DNA of 9,577 bases from an uncultured Bacillota bacterium (GCA_905200905.1 CAJKMA010000086.1:1-9577), one strand, 5' to 3'; shown: positions 1-6,644, counted from the stretch's first letter. Notes: generated by a model from the letters alone, not told the origin. Numbers and translations are program-made.

Positions 1-1432
1 CCGTGCCGTGTTTCTTGCTTGGACGATCTTCTCTCTTTGTGAATAACATTTCAAAGGCACCAATCACATATTTTCTTGTATCTTCCGCTTCAATGATGGT
101 ATCAACATAACCTCTCTTAGCTGCTGAAAGAGCGCTAGACTGAAGCATTGCATACTCTGCTGCTTTTTCATTAACTGTAGCTGCATCTGCATCTGCATAC
201 ATAATTTTAGCAGCCAATTTTGCATCCATCATACCAATCTGAGCATTTGACCATGCAAATACCATGTCTGCTCCTGTAGATTTGCTGTTCATGGTCAAAT
301 AAGCGCTTCCGAAAGCTTCACCAATCACAATATTTACCTTAGGAACCGTAGCACTAATAAATGCATTTGTCAGTTCAGCTGCATTTCTTGCAATATTTGC
401 TTCTGAGCATTTTGTAGCTTTGTAACCTTTTACATTTGTAAGTGTCAGAACTGGAATTTCAAAAGCATCACAGAATTTCACAAATTCAGCAGCTTTCTTA
501 CATCCTCTTGCTGATAATACATTTTCAAAGGATTCTGTCTTTTCTCCTTCTTCGTTGTAAATCTCACATCTGTTTGCAACACAGCCAATGGTAGCACCAT
601 TTAAACGGATAAAACCAGTAACCATATCTTTTGCATACGCTGCTTTTACTTCAAAGAATTCATTGTTGTCTGCAATCTGAGAAAAAGCAATTGCTGTATC
701 GCCTACACAGTTTGCCAAATCTGGGCATACACGGTTCAGGTCATCTGTACATTCGATATAAGAAGAGTTATCTTCGTAATTGGATGGCAGCATGGAAATC
801 AGCTCTCTCATCTGTGTAAAAATCTCTTCTTCACTTCCCAGAACATCTACCAGACCTGCATTTTCACTCTGATATGCAGCACTTGATGTGTCACATTTAG
901 AAATTTCGTTTCCTTCCAGTGCATTTGGTGCATTCACAAACAGTCTGCCTTTCTTAGCTTCCATGAATGTGAAGTCTGTCAAACCAGGAACAACAGCCAG
1001 TCCACCGCCACAGGTGCCAAAAATTCCTGTAATCTGAGGGATTACCCCAGATGCCATAACCTGTTTTGTGTAGATTTCGCCAAAAGCATTTAATGCATCC
1101 GTTGCTTCCTGCAGTCTCAGTCCTGCACAATCAATCAGACCGATAACCGGCGCTCCTGTTTTCATGGCCAAGTCATACAGGTTTGCGATTTTTTTCGCAT
1201 GCATTTCACCAATGGATCCGTTTAATACAGATGCATCCTGGCTGTACACATATACCAGGCTGCCATCGATTACACCGTATCCAGTGATAACACCATCTGC
1301 TGGTGTTTCTTTGTCAGATAAGTTGAAATCTGTGTTTCTGGCTGTTACATAGCCGCCAATTTCAACAAAACTGTTCTCATCAAGTAATGAAAAGATTCTC
1401 TTACTTGCTAAGCTTTGTGCTGTACTACTCAT
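1..1432 (-). CDS. Biotin-dependent acyl-CoA carboxyltransferase subunit (methylmalonyl-CoA decarboxylase alpha / propionyl-CoA carboxylase beta type), 3' end cut
   Basis: The reading frame runs from an ATG at 1430-1432 to the window edge with no stop, giving 477 residues. It has the two crotonase-like halves of the carboxyltransferase fold: an N-terminal half with the oxyanion-hole glycines in FGTCGGGLAVVPG (about 138-150), and a C-terminal half with DMVTGFIRLNG (269-279) and GEAFGSAYLTMNSK (371-384). Family members move a carboxyl group between biotin and an acyl-CoA (or oxaloacetate), in the cytoplasm or in a sodium-pump decarboxylase complex. The last visible residues, KREDRPSKKHGT, match the usual C-terminal tail, so probably only a few residues are missing. 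It is shorter than propionyl-CoA carboxylase beta (about 510). A GGAGGG site lies 7 nt before the ATG. Biotin carrier or membrane subunits would be expected beyond the left edge. Which acyl-CoA it uses cannot be told from this sequence. Confidence 0.9.
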   Translation of the reverse strand, partial: MSSTAQSLASKRIFSLLDENSFVEIGGYVTARNTDFNLSDKETPADGVITGYGVIDGSLVYVYSQDASVLNGSIGEMHAKKIANLYDLAMKTGAPVIGLIDCAGLRLQEATDALNAFGEIYTKQVMASGVIPQITGIFGTCGGGLAVVPGLTDFTFMEAKKGRLFVNAPNALEGNEISKCDTSSAAYQSENAGLVDVLGSEEEIFTQMRELISMLPSNYEDNSSYIECTDDLNRVCPDLANCVGDTAIAFSQIADNNEFFEVKAAYAKDMVTGFIRLNGATIGCVANRCEIYNEEGEKTESFENVLSARGCKKAAEFVKFCDAFEIPVLTLTNVKGYKATKCSEANIARNAAELTNAFISATVPKVNIVIGEAFGSAYLTMNSKSTGADMVFAWSNAQIGMMDAKLAAKIMYADADAATVNEKAAEYAMLQSSALSAAKRGYVDTIIEAEDTRKYVIGAFEMLFTKREDRPSKKHGT

Positions 1433-1464
1433 TAATCAGCCCTCCATTTAAATATATTTACCGG

Positions 1465-1511
1465 GATTTCTGCACGTTTTCTGTGATTCCATCCGGTTTT
1501 GTGCAGAAATC
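1465..1511 (-). promoter_or_regulatory. Perfect 11-bp inverted repeat in the carboxyltransferase leader
   Basis: GATTTCTGCAC (1465-1475) is the exact reverse complement of GTGCAGAAATC (1501-1511), with a 25-nt loop. It lies inside the predicted mRNA leader, about 20 nt upstream of the ribosome site. There is no U-tract, so it is not a normal terminator. It could be an mRNA-stabilising or translation-control hairpin, or a DNA operator. An alternative shorter pairing (GTGATT with AATCAC in the loop) overlaps it. No known riboswitch class is recognised. Confidence 0.45.
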
Positions 1512-1567
1512 ACCTGTTGGTTCACTGTATCACACTACATAAGTAAGACCAATTTCTGCCGAGTTTA

Positions 1568-1596
1568 ATTGTACCTTGTTTTCGGGTTTTTTTCAA
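1568..1596 (-). promoter_or_regulatory. Sigma-A promoter for the carboxyltransferase gene
   Basis: On the minus strand a -35 TTGAAA (1591-1596) and a -10 TACAAT (1568-1573) are separated by exactly 17 nt. Transcription would start near 1561, leaving a leader of about 130 nt before the start codon. The promoter lies just beyond the stop codon of the upstream 208-residue gene, so the carboxyltransferase need not depend on readthrough. Confidence 0.65.
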
Positions 1597-1619
1597 TAGT
1601 TTTTGACAAAATATTAACA

Positions 1620-2246
1620 TCAATATCTGCTTATATTTTCCCATTTTCTGATACACCTTTGCATACACCTGTATAAATCAGAGTGCCATCCGTTTCTCAC
1701 TATTTTTACTTCTAACTCTTCTGCAAACAAAAATTCCAGGCAAAGATAGCTGATGCTGACAAAAGGTTCCTGATGCTTCTCTTTTGCCAGCCAAAGAAGA
1801 GCTTGAAATGTAGTTTCAAAACGGCCTTTAAGAAAACCGTATATCTCATAAAATCCCTTATGAACCAAATACCAGAACCCAATCCAGGCCAGTTCTGCCC
1901 GTTCCGACTCTTCTGCCCGAATATCTTCCAGAAGTCCCAGCGCTGCTTGAGCACATTCTTGTTCCTCCCCGTACAGACTATTCCAGAATATTTCACCTTG
2001 GTATCTGCTCTTTTTTGCTTTTCCCCGCAAATAATTTCTCCACTTGTCCTCCATCCCCTGTACCAGCTCCTGGCACCTTCTGTTTTTGCCTATGCCATAA
2101 AGCAGGAAATAGGTACAATCCACATAATGCGTTTCTCCTTTTTGAAAAAAAACTTTTTCACCATAATAAACTCCCTCTTCCTGTATAAAACCGTTCCCTG
2201 ACTCCTGTATGCAGAGCCCCTGAAATAAAATCCCTTCTCTTTTCAT
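1620..2246 (-). CDS. Uncharacterised 208-residue protein
   Basis: I do not recognise this protein. The start ATG at 2244-2246 has an AAGAGG ribosome site 6 nt upstream, and the frame is uninterrupted for 208 codons, which favours a real gene over the antisense frames across the same DNA. It has no signal peptide and no clear membrane segment. It is rich in aromatic residues (many Trp, Tyr, Phe) and in charged Lys/Glu/Arg, with several scattered cysteines. The middle (about residues 95-170) reads as amphipathic helices; the first 50 residues contain short beta-like stretches around paired glycines. It lies upstream of the carboxyltransferase on the same strand, but a good promoter between them argues against a tight operon. 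No obvious terminator follows it. No function is proposed. Confidence 0.6.
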   Translation of the reverse strand: MKREGILFQGLCIQESGNGFIQEEGVYYGEKVFFQKGETHYVDCTYFLLYGIGKNRRCQELVQGMEDKWRNYLRGKAKKSRYQGEIFWNSLYGEEQECAQAALGLLEDIRAEESERAELAWIGFWYLVHKGFYEIYGFLKGRFETTFQALLWLAKEKHQEPFVSISYLCLEFLFAEELEVKIVRNGWHSDLYRCMQRCIRKWENISRY

Positions 2247-2441
2247 AGACAGCCTCTTTCTGCTGCACCTGCATACTGGTATTTTTTCTTCTTTTTATTG
2301 CTTTATCCGGAAAAATCAAGAACTATAATAAAAAAGATAAGATAACTGAACCGAAAAAGAAAAATACAGAACCATGAACATGAAATGAAACTCCAATGAC
2401 ACTTGCCAGAAAATGCAGTGCAGACTTGTTTATTTGCAATT

Positions 2442-2470
2442 ATTCTACTACAGCATCAGCCAAAACACAA
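2442..2470 (-). promoter_or_regulatory. Possible promoter for the 208-residue gene
   Basis: On the minus strand, -35 TTGTGT (2465-2470) and -10 TAGAAT (2442-2447) are spaced by 17 nt. The start point would be near 2435, giving a long leader of about 190 nt to the start codon at 2246. It stands back to back with the carbonic anhydrase promoter. The match is moderate and other AT-rich boxes closer to the gene cannot be excluded. Confidence 0.35.
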
Positions 2471-2477
2471 GTTTTTT

Positions 2478-2507
2478 CTTGCATAATGCAAGCTTAGAAA
2501 TTATAAT
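2478..2507 (+). promoter_or_regulatory. Promoter of the carbonic anhydrase gene, with a palindrome over the -35 box
   Basis: A -35 TTGCAT (2479-2484) and a perfect -10 TATAAT (2502-2507) are 17 nt apart; the start point would be near 2514. The -35 box is embedded in the 15-bp palindrome CTTGCAT-A-ATGCAAG (2478-2492), a position where a bound repressor would block RNA polymerase. The promoter call is strong; the operator reading is an inference. Confidence 0.7.
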
Positions 2508-2538
2508 CAGCTTATAACAGCAGAAGGAGGTTTTCTCT

Positions 2539-3081
2539 ATGATCCAGAAAATACTAGAATATAACAAAGCCTTTGTAAAAGAAGAGGCATACAAGCCCTA
2601 TATTACCAGCAAATACCCTGATAAAAAATTGGCAATCCTCACCTGTATGGATGCCAGGCTGACGGCACTTCTTCCGGCAGCTTTAGGTATCAAAAACGGA
2701 GATGCAAAAATCATCAAAAACGCAGGCGGTGTCACAACGCACCCTTACGGAAGTGTCGTCCGCAGCCTTTTGGTTGCCATTCTGGAGCTTGGCGTTGAAG
2801 AAATCATGGTAATCGGCCATACAGACTGCGGCGTTCAGGGCATGGATGCAGAAGAAATGCTGGAAAAACTCATAAGCCGCGGAATTCCCAAAGAGCACAT
2901 CGATATTGTCCGCCGAAGCGGCATTGACTTAAATACATGGCTTGGGGGATTTTCCTCTTCTGAAGAATCTGTCCGTGAAACCGTGGCAACACTAAAGGAA
3001 CACCCCCTCATGCCAAGGGACGTTACCATCCAGGGCTTTGTCATGGATTCCATAACAGGGGCACTCACTTTCATCTGTTAA
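2539..3081 (+). CDS. Beta-class carbonic anhydrase
   Basis: This 180-residue cytoplasmic zinc enzyme interconverts CO2 and bicarbonate. The beta-class signature is present: CMDAR at 36-40 supplies zinc ligand Cys36 and the Asp38-Arg40 dyad, and IGHTDCG at 92-98 supplies ligands His94 and Cys97. The segment KIIKNAGG (57-64) is the conserved substrate-cleft region. The short length fits the compact clostridial type rather than the 200-220-residue plant and E. coli type. An AGGAGG site (2525-2530) lies 8 nt before the ATG. The gene is alone on its strand, has its own promoter, and ends at a hairpin shared with the convergent tyrS. Its product could supply bicarbonate to biotin-dependent carboxylases, but nothing here ties it to the carboxyltransferase gene on the left. 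Confidence 0.93.
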   Translation: MIQKILEYNKAFVKEEAYKPYITSKYPDKKLAILTCMDARLTALLPAALGIKNGDAKIIKNAGGVTTHPYGSVVRSLLVAILELGVEEIMVIGHTDCGVQGMDAEEMLEKLISRGIPKEHIDIVRRSGIDLNTWLGGFSSSEESVRETVATLKEHPLMPRDVTIQGFVMDSITGALTFIC

Positions 3082-3090
3082 ATATTCACA

Positions 3091-3140
3091 AAAAACATCC
3101 CATGAAACAGACATCCAAGCAATGGATACGCTTCATGGGA
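3091..3140 (-). terminator. Terminator between the convergent carbonic anhydrase and tyrS genes
   Basis: The outer arms TCCCATGAA (3098-3106) and TTCATGGGA (3132-3140) pair perfectly over 9 bp, and an inner stem ATCCA/TGGAT (3113-3117 with 3123-3127) caps the hairpin. Read on the minus strand it is followed by TGTTTTTT, a proper U-tract, so it mainly ends tyrS. On the plus strand the tail is weaker (CATTCTATTTT), but it may also stop carbonic anhydrase transcripts. Confidence 0.8.
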
Positions 3141-3149
3141 CATTCTATT

Positions 3150-4373
3150 TTACGCCATGGTTACTTTTCTAAAGTTTTTCTTTCCTTTTTTCAGAACAAT
3201 TCCTTCTCCCTGGAGTTTTTCTACTGGTATTAAAAACTTAATATCCGTTACCTTTTCGCCATCAATGGCAACACCACCCTGCTCAATGGCACGTCTTGCT
3301 TCAGAACGTGTATTGGCAAGCCCGCTGTTTACCAGAAGAGAAATCAAATCAATATTTCCATCTGTTAAATCTTCTTCCTTGATTTGAGCGGATGGCATAT
3401 TTGCTGCATTTCCACTGGAGAATAAAGCTCTTGCTGCTTCCTGAGCTTTTTTCGCTTCTTCCTCTCCATGAACCAGTGCAGTCAGTTCGTATGCCAGGAT
3501 TTCTTTCGCCTGATTTAACTGGCTTCCTTCCCATTTGTCCATTTCATCAATCTGCTCTAATGGAAGGAAAGTAAGCATACGGATGCACTTTAACACGTCT
3601 GCATCTGCCACATTTCTCCAGTACTGGTAGAAATCAAATGGAGATGTCTTATTGGGATCCAGCCATACAGCACCAGACTGTGTCTTACCCATTTTCTTAC
3701 CTTCTGAGTTCAGAAGCAAGGTAATGGTCATAGCATATGCGTCTTTGCCCAGTTTACGACGGATCAGTTCTGTACCACCCAGCATATTGCTCCACTGGTC
3801 ATCTCCTCCAAACTGCATGTTGCAACCGTATTTCTGGTACAGCGCATAGAAATCGTAGCTCTGCATAATCATGTAATTAAATTCCAGGAAGCTAAGACCT
3901 TTTTCCATACGCTGTTTGTAACACTCTGCAGTAAGCATACGATTTACAGAGAAATGAGGTCCAATCTCTCTTAACACATCAACATAGTTCAAATCAAGCA
4001 ACCAATCCGCATTGTTTACCATCAATGCTTTTCCATCTGAAAAATCAATAAAACGTTCCATCTGCTTTTTGAAACAGTCACAGTTATGCTGAATGGTTTC
4101 CGGTGTCATCATAGAACGCATATCGGTTCTTCCAGATGGATCACCGATATATCCAGTTCCACCGCCAATCAAAGCAATGGGTTTGTTTCCAGCCATCTGC
4201 AGACGTTTCATCAGACAAAGCGCCATAAAATGGCCTACATGGAGACTATCTGCTGTAGGGTCAAAACCAATGTAGAAAGTAGCTTTTCCATTGTTTACTA
4301 ATTCCTTAATTTCCTCTTCATCTGTCACCTGGGCAATCAGGCCTCTGGCAACTAATTCATCATAAATTGTCAT
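3150..4373 (-). CDS. tyrS: Tyrosyl-tRNA synthetase
   Basis: This class I synthetase charges tRNA-Tyr with tyrosine using ATP. In the frame counted from the upstream ATG at 4379, the HIGH signature is HVGH at 47-50, the KMSKS loop is KMGKT at 229-233, and GFDPTADSLHVGH (38-50) and GGDDQW (191-196) are tyrosine-pocket regions. An S4-type RNA-binding domain forms the C-terminus (about 345-405). A frame start at 4379 would have AGGAG only 1 nt away, whereas the ATG at 4371-4373, two codons later, has the same AGGAG (4381-4385) at the normal 7 nt. I therefore set the start at 4373, giving 407 residues. Expression is controlled by the tyrosine T-box immediately upstream, and a strong hairpin follows the stop. 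All key motifs are present. Confidence 0.97.
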   Translation of the reverse strand: MTIYDELVARGLIAQVTDEEEIKELVNNGKATFYIGFDPTADSLHVGHFMALCLMKRLQMAGNKPIALIGGGTGYIGDPSGRTDMRSMMTPETIQHNCDCFKKQMERFIDFSDGKALMVNNADWLLDLNYVDVLREIGPHFSVNRMLTAECYKQRMEKGLSFLEFNYMIMQSYDFYALYQKYGCNMQFGGDDQWSNMLGGTELIRRKLGKDAYAMTITLLLNSEGKKMGKTQSGAVWLDPNKTSPFDFYQYWRNVADADVLKCIRMLTFLPLEQIDEMDKWEGSQLNQAKEILAYELTALVHGEEEAKKAQEAARALFSSGNAANMPSAQIKEEDLTDGNIDLISLLVNSGLANTRSEARRAIEQGGVAIDGEKVTDIKFLIPVEKLQGEGIVLKKGKKNFRKVTMA

Positions 4374-4423
4374 ATTCATTCTCCTTTTTCCATAATTTCT
4401 TGCGGAAGGATAGGAATTTTTTC

Positions 4424-4465
4424 AAAAAAAGCTCCCATCCTTCTCTTATTGAAAAGGACGAGAGC
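4424..4465 (-). terminator. T-box-controlled terminator of the tyrS leader
   Basis: On the minus strand GCTCTCGTCCTT (4454-4465) pairs over 12 bp with AAGGATGGGAGC (4431-4442), two of the pairs being G-U. A run of seven U follows (4424-4430). The 5' arm shares CUCGUCCUU with the antiterminator, so the two structures exclude each other. Confidence 0.9.
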
Positions 4466-4721
4466 ACTATGTCATCCCGTGTTACCACCTTTTTTTACAG
4501 TCAGTTCACACTGCCTGCCTCTGTAAGTACAGCTTTCGCGATACTCAAAGTACTTTAACGTGTACTAATCCGTCACAGCCTACTCCGCTTTTTATCTCCA
4601 TTTCGGTGTGAAGCTCTGGGAGGTATTCACCTTGCCATTCCTTCTGCGCCTCTCATCTGCCGGCTGCTTTCTGTAGATTTCCTGACACGCTACTTGTTCC
4701 CTTCTTCGCTTTTGCTTATTA
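4424..4721 (-). promoter_or_regulatory. Tyrosine T-box riboswitch leader of tyrS
   Basis: The leader runs from about 4721 to the terminator U-tract. The T-box core AGGTGGTAACACGG lies at 4477-4490; its UGGU would pair with the ACCA end of uncharged tRNA-Tyr. The antiterminator is complete: AAAAGG (4488-4493) pairs with CCUUUU (4452-4457) and ACGGG (4476-4480) with CUCGU (4458-4462), leaving the 7-nt UGGUAAC bulge. Stem I has the expected specifier loop: AAGTAGC on the 5' side and GGTGAATACC on the 3' side, where UAC (4623-4625) is a tyrosine codon. Uncharged tRNA-Tyr would stabilise the antiterminator and turn on tyrS; charged tRNA would leave the terminator to form. The core departs from the usual AGGGTGGNACCGCG but keeps its function-defining bases. 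Confidence 0.93.
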
Positions 4722-4727
4722 CTTGAC

Positions 4728-4756
4728 AGTATACAAACCTATTTCTGCTTTGTCAA
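4728..4756 (-). promoter_or_regulatory. Promoter of the tyrS T-box transcript
   Basis: A consensus -35 TTGACA (4751-4756) and a -10 TATACT (4728-4733) with 17-nt spacing lie on the minus strand; the start point would be near 4721. The -35 box is part of a 9-bp inverted repeat, TACTTGACA (4720-4728) with TGTCAAGTA (4751-4759), whose other arm covers the start point. Confidence 0.85.
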
Positions 4757-4771
4757 GTATTGTTTTGCATA

Positions 4772-4800
4772 TTGCACAATGTACCTGCATATTATATAAT
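4772..4800 (+). promoter_or_regulatory. Promoter of the 49-residue membrane protein gene
   Basis: On the plus strand -35 TTGCAC (4772-4777) and a perfect -10 TATAAT (4795-4800) are 17 nt apart; transcription would start near 4807, about 30 nt before the start codon. The heptamer TGCATAT occurs twice with a 20-bp period, at 4766-4772 and 4786-4792, one copy at each side of the spacer. The promoter is divergent from that of tyrS. Confidence 0.65.
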
Positions 4801-4838
4801 AAAAACCACATAAACACATCTAGAAAGGAGGTTCTTCT

Positions 4839-4988
4839 ATGGTATTGACACTTCTCATTTTCATCTCATTTCTTCTTTTGGTCTTTTCTGCAATATGTAA
4901 ACAAACACCTTATGAAAAGCATCTTTCTGATATCCAGCAAGAACAGTTTATCAAAGAATACCAGAGCAATAAAAAATCATCTTCCTAA
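4839..4988 (+). CDS. 49-residue single-span membrane microprotein
   Basis: This gene is too short for ordinary gene calling but well supported. It has its own promoter, an AAAGGAGG ribosome site 8 nt before the ATG, and an intact frame ending in TAA. Residues 2-20 form one hydrophobic segment (VLTLLIFISFLLLVFSAIC) followed by a polar tail, KQTPYEKHLSDIQQEQF and on, rich in Lys, Glu and Gln, that should form a cytoplasmic amphipathic helix. There is no positive charge before the span, suggesting N-out/C-in topology. Cys20 is preceded by SAI, which is not a good lipobox, so lipoprotein processing is unlikely. The last 12 nt overlap tail to tail with the convergent fusion gene. I do not recognise a family and propose no function. 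Confidence 0.65.
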   Translation: MVLTLLIFISFLLLVFSAICKQTPYEKHLSDIQQEQFIKEYQSNKKSSS

Positions 4989-6611
4989 TCCACGATAATA
5001 TTTTGCCACAATTTCTATCATCTGATCAAACTGCTGCTCCATCTCATCCACCAAGCGAAACTGTGTCCGCGCACGTACCAAATTATGCTCAGGATATGCC
5101 GTTTTAAAATAGGTGTCTCCCTGAAGATAATCAGTCAGGAAACGCATACCACATTCAAAAGTCATCAGACGAGCACCCCAAGCAAGGCTTGCTGCTTCTT
5201 CCGGTGTCAGCACATCCCTGGTTTCTTCTAAATATCCTTTGGCATATAATTCATACAGCGAAATATCGAAATGCATCTTGCTTAAATCTTTCTCGTCTTC
5301 CTCTGCTGTTGCTGCACCAAAACGAATAGAATCACCAAAATCATTAGCCGCCAGTCCTGGCATAATGGTATCCAGATCAATGATACAGAGTCCTTTTCCG
5401 GTATCAGCATCAAATAAGATATTGTTCAGTTTTGTGTCATTATGTGTTACACGAATCGGTAAGATTCCATTTTCCTGTTGTTCTACCAGCACCTTACAAT
5501 CTTCCTTTCGCTCCAAGACAAACTGAATTTCCGGTTTACAGGTCACAGAGCGGTTCTTAATATCACGTTTCAAAGCAATCTCAAAATTTTCAAAACGCTT
5601 TACTGTATTATGAAAATCAGGAATGGTCTCTTTTAGGCTGGCAGCCGGATAGCTTCCAAGCTGTTTCAGAAAATGTCCAAAACTGGCTCCTGACTGATAA
5701 AACTGCTCTGGATCTTCTACTAACTGATAGCATACCGAATTTGGAATATAGTGATAACTTCTCCATGGCTGCCCTTCACTATCCTCAAAGAAGGTACATC
5801 CGTTCTTGGTCTTAATGCAAGATAAAGTCTCTCTATCCGGATCTCCGCCTTCTTCTCTGACCACATTACGGAGATATTCTGTCACTCCAAAAATATTCTC
5901 CATAACACCTGCCGGATCTTTGAATACGTTATTGTTGACACGCTGCAAAATATAGGCAAACTCTTCTCCTTTATCCGTCGGCATATAAACCGCATAGGTT
6001 TCATTGATATGTCCTTCTCCAAAAGGTTTCACATAACTGCACTGTGGGCCAAAACCAAAAGCATATAATGCGTCTTCCAAATCTCTGCTAGTCACGCCAT
6101 CGATTTTTCTTCGGGTAGAAAACACCACTTCTCCAGCTTCCACTTTGCGTTTCTCATCAATCCTACAATTCGCCTTCACCACACTGCCAAGTCCAATATG
6201 TGCACCCCTTGCCACATAAGAATCATGGTCTACCACTGCACCACTATTCACCAACACTCCATGTTCAATCACTGTATGAGTATTCACTACAGCTCTCTGC
6301 ATGATAAAACTCCCTGCACCAATCACTGCACTGGGACTTACAACCGCAGATGGATGAATGATTGCCGGCACCTGATAACCTGCCTCCATCAATCTCTCGG
6401 TCCAATAAAGCCGCTGTCCATTGTCTCCTAACGCTGCTACAGCGGTATCGTAGCCCTTTAAAAAATTCCTATAATCGCAACATTTACCCACCACATCTTT
6501 GTGCTTTGAAGCATCATCCAAAAAAACAACTTCCTCATAACCCAGAAGTCCGGCTGTCTCCTGAATCATTTGTCCAAAACCACCTGCTCCGATGATTAAT
6601 AAACGTTTCAT
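4977..6611 (-). CDS. Fusion of a NeuD/PglD-like acyltransferase with an N-acetylhexosamine 1-kinase (NahK-like)
   Basis: The 544 residues hold two domains. Residues 1-170 resemble NeuD/PglD sugar O/N-acyltransferases: a Rossmann-like start LLIIGAGGFGQMI (4-16), then hexapeptide repeats of a left-handed beta-helix (84-150) with His129-Asp130 where PglD has its catalytic histidine. Residues about 188-540 closely resemble Bifidobacterium N-acetylhexosamine 1-kinase, an APH/choline-kinase fold enzyme that makes GlcNAc-1-P or GalNAc-1-P from the free sugar. Visible there are GEGHINETY (198-206, nucleotide site), VTHNDTKLNN (388-397, with catalytic Asp392 and Asn397), IDLDTIMPG (411-419, metal-binding Asp), DFGDSIRFGA, and TAYPEHNLVRARTQ (504-517). 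AGGAG lies 7 nt before the ATG. No frameshift or stop separates the domains. No lacto-N-biose phosphorylase, epimerase or uridylyltransferase gene is adjacent. Kinase assignment is strong; the acyl acceptor is unknown. Confidence 0.87.
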   Translation of the reverse strand: MKRLLIIGAGGFGQMIQETAGLLGYEEVVFLDDASKHKDVVGKCCDYRNFLKGYDTAVAALGDNGQRLYWTERLMEAGYQVPAIIHPSAVVSPSAVIGAGSFIMQRAVVNTHTVIEHGVLVNSGAVVDHDSYVARGAHIGLGSVVKANCRIDEKRKVEAGEVVFSTRRKIDGVTSRDLEDALYAFGFGPQCSYVKPFGEGHINETYAVYMPTDKGEEFAYILQRVNNNVFKDPAGVMENIFGVTEYLRNVVREEGGDPDRETLSCIKTKNGCTFFEDSEGQPWRSYHYIPNSVCYQLVEDPEQFYQSGASFGHFLKQLGSYPAASLKETIPDFHNTVKRFENFEIALKRDIKNRSVTCKPEIQFVLERKEDCKVLVEQQENGILPIRVTHNDTKLNNILFDADTGKGLCIIDLDTIMPGLAANDFGDSIRFGAATAEEDEKDLSKMHFDISLYELYAKGYLEETRDVLTPEEAASLAWGARLMTFECGMRFLTDYLQGDTYFKTAYPEHNLVRARTQFRLVDEMEQQFDQMIEIVAKYYRGLGR

Positions 6612-6644
6612 TTATTTTCTCCTTTGACTTTTCTTTTTCTCATG

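Noticed and set aside
1603..1640. TTGACA on the plus strand as a promoter
   Set aside because: No -10 box lies at 16-18 nt, and no gene follows on that strand.
1773..2201. 142-codon plus-strand frame antisense to the 208-residue gene
   Set aside because: It has no ribosome site, has a low-complexity Lys/Phe/Pro-rich translation, and is the complement of a frame with a good start signal.
4374..4379. Upstream ATG of tyrS
   Set aside because: The AGGAG site is only 1 nt from it, while the next in-frame ATG is at the normal 7 nt.
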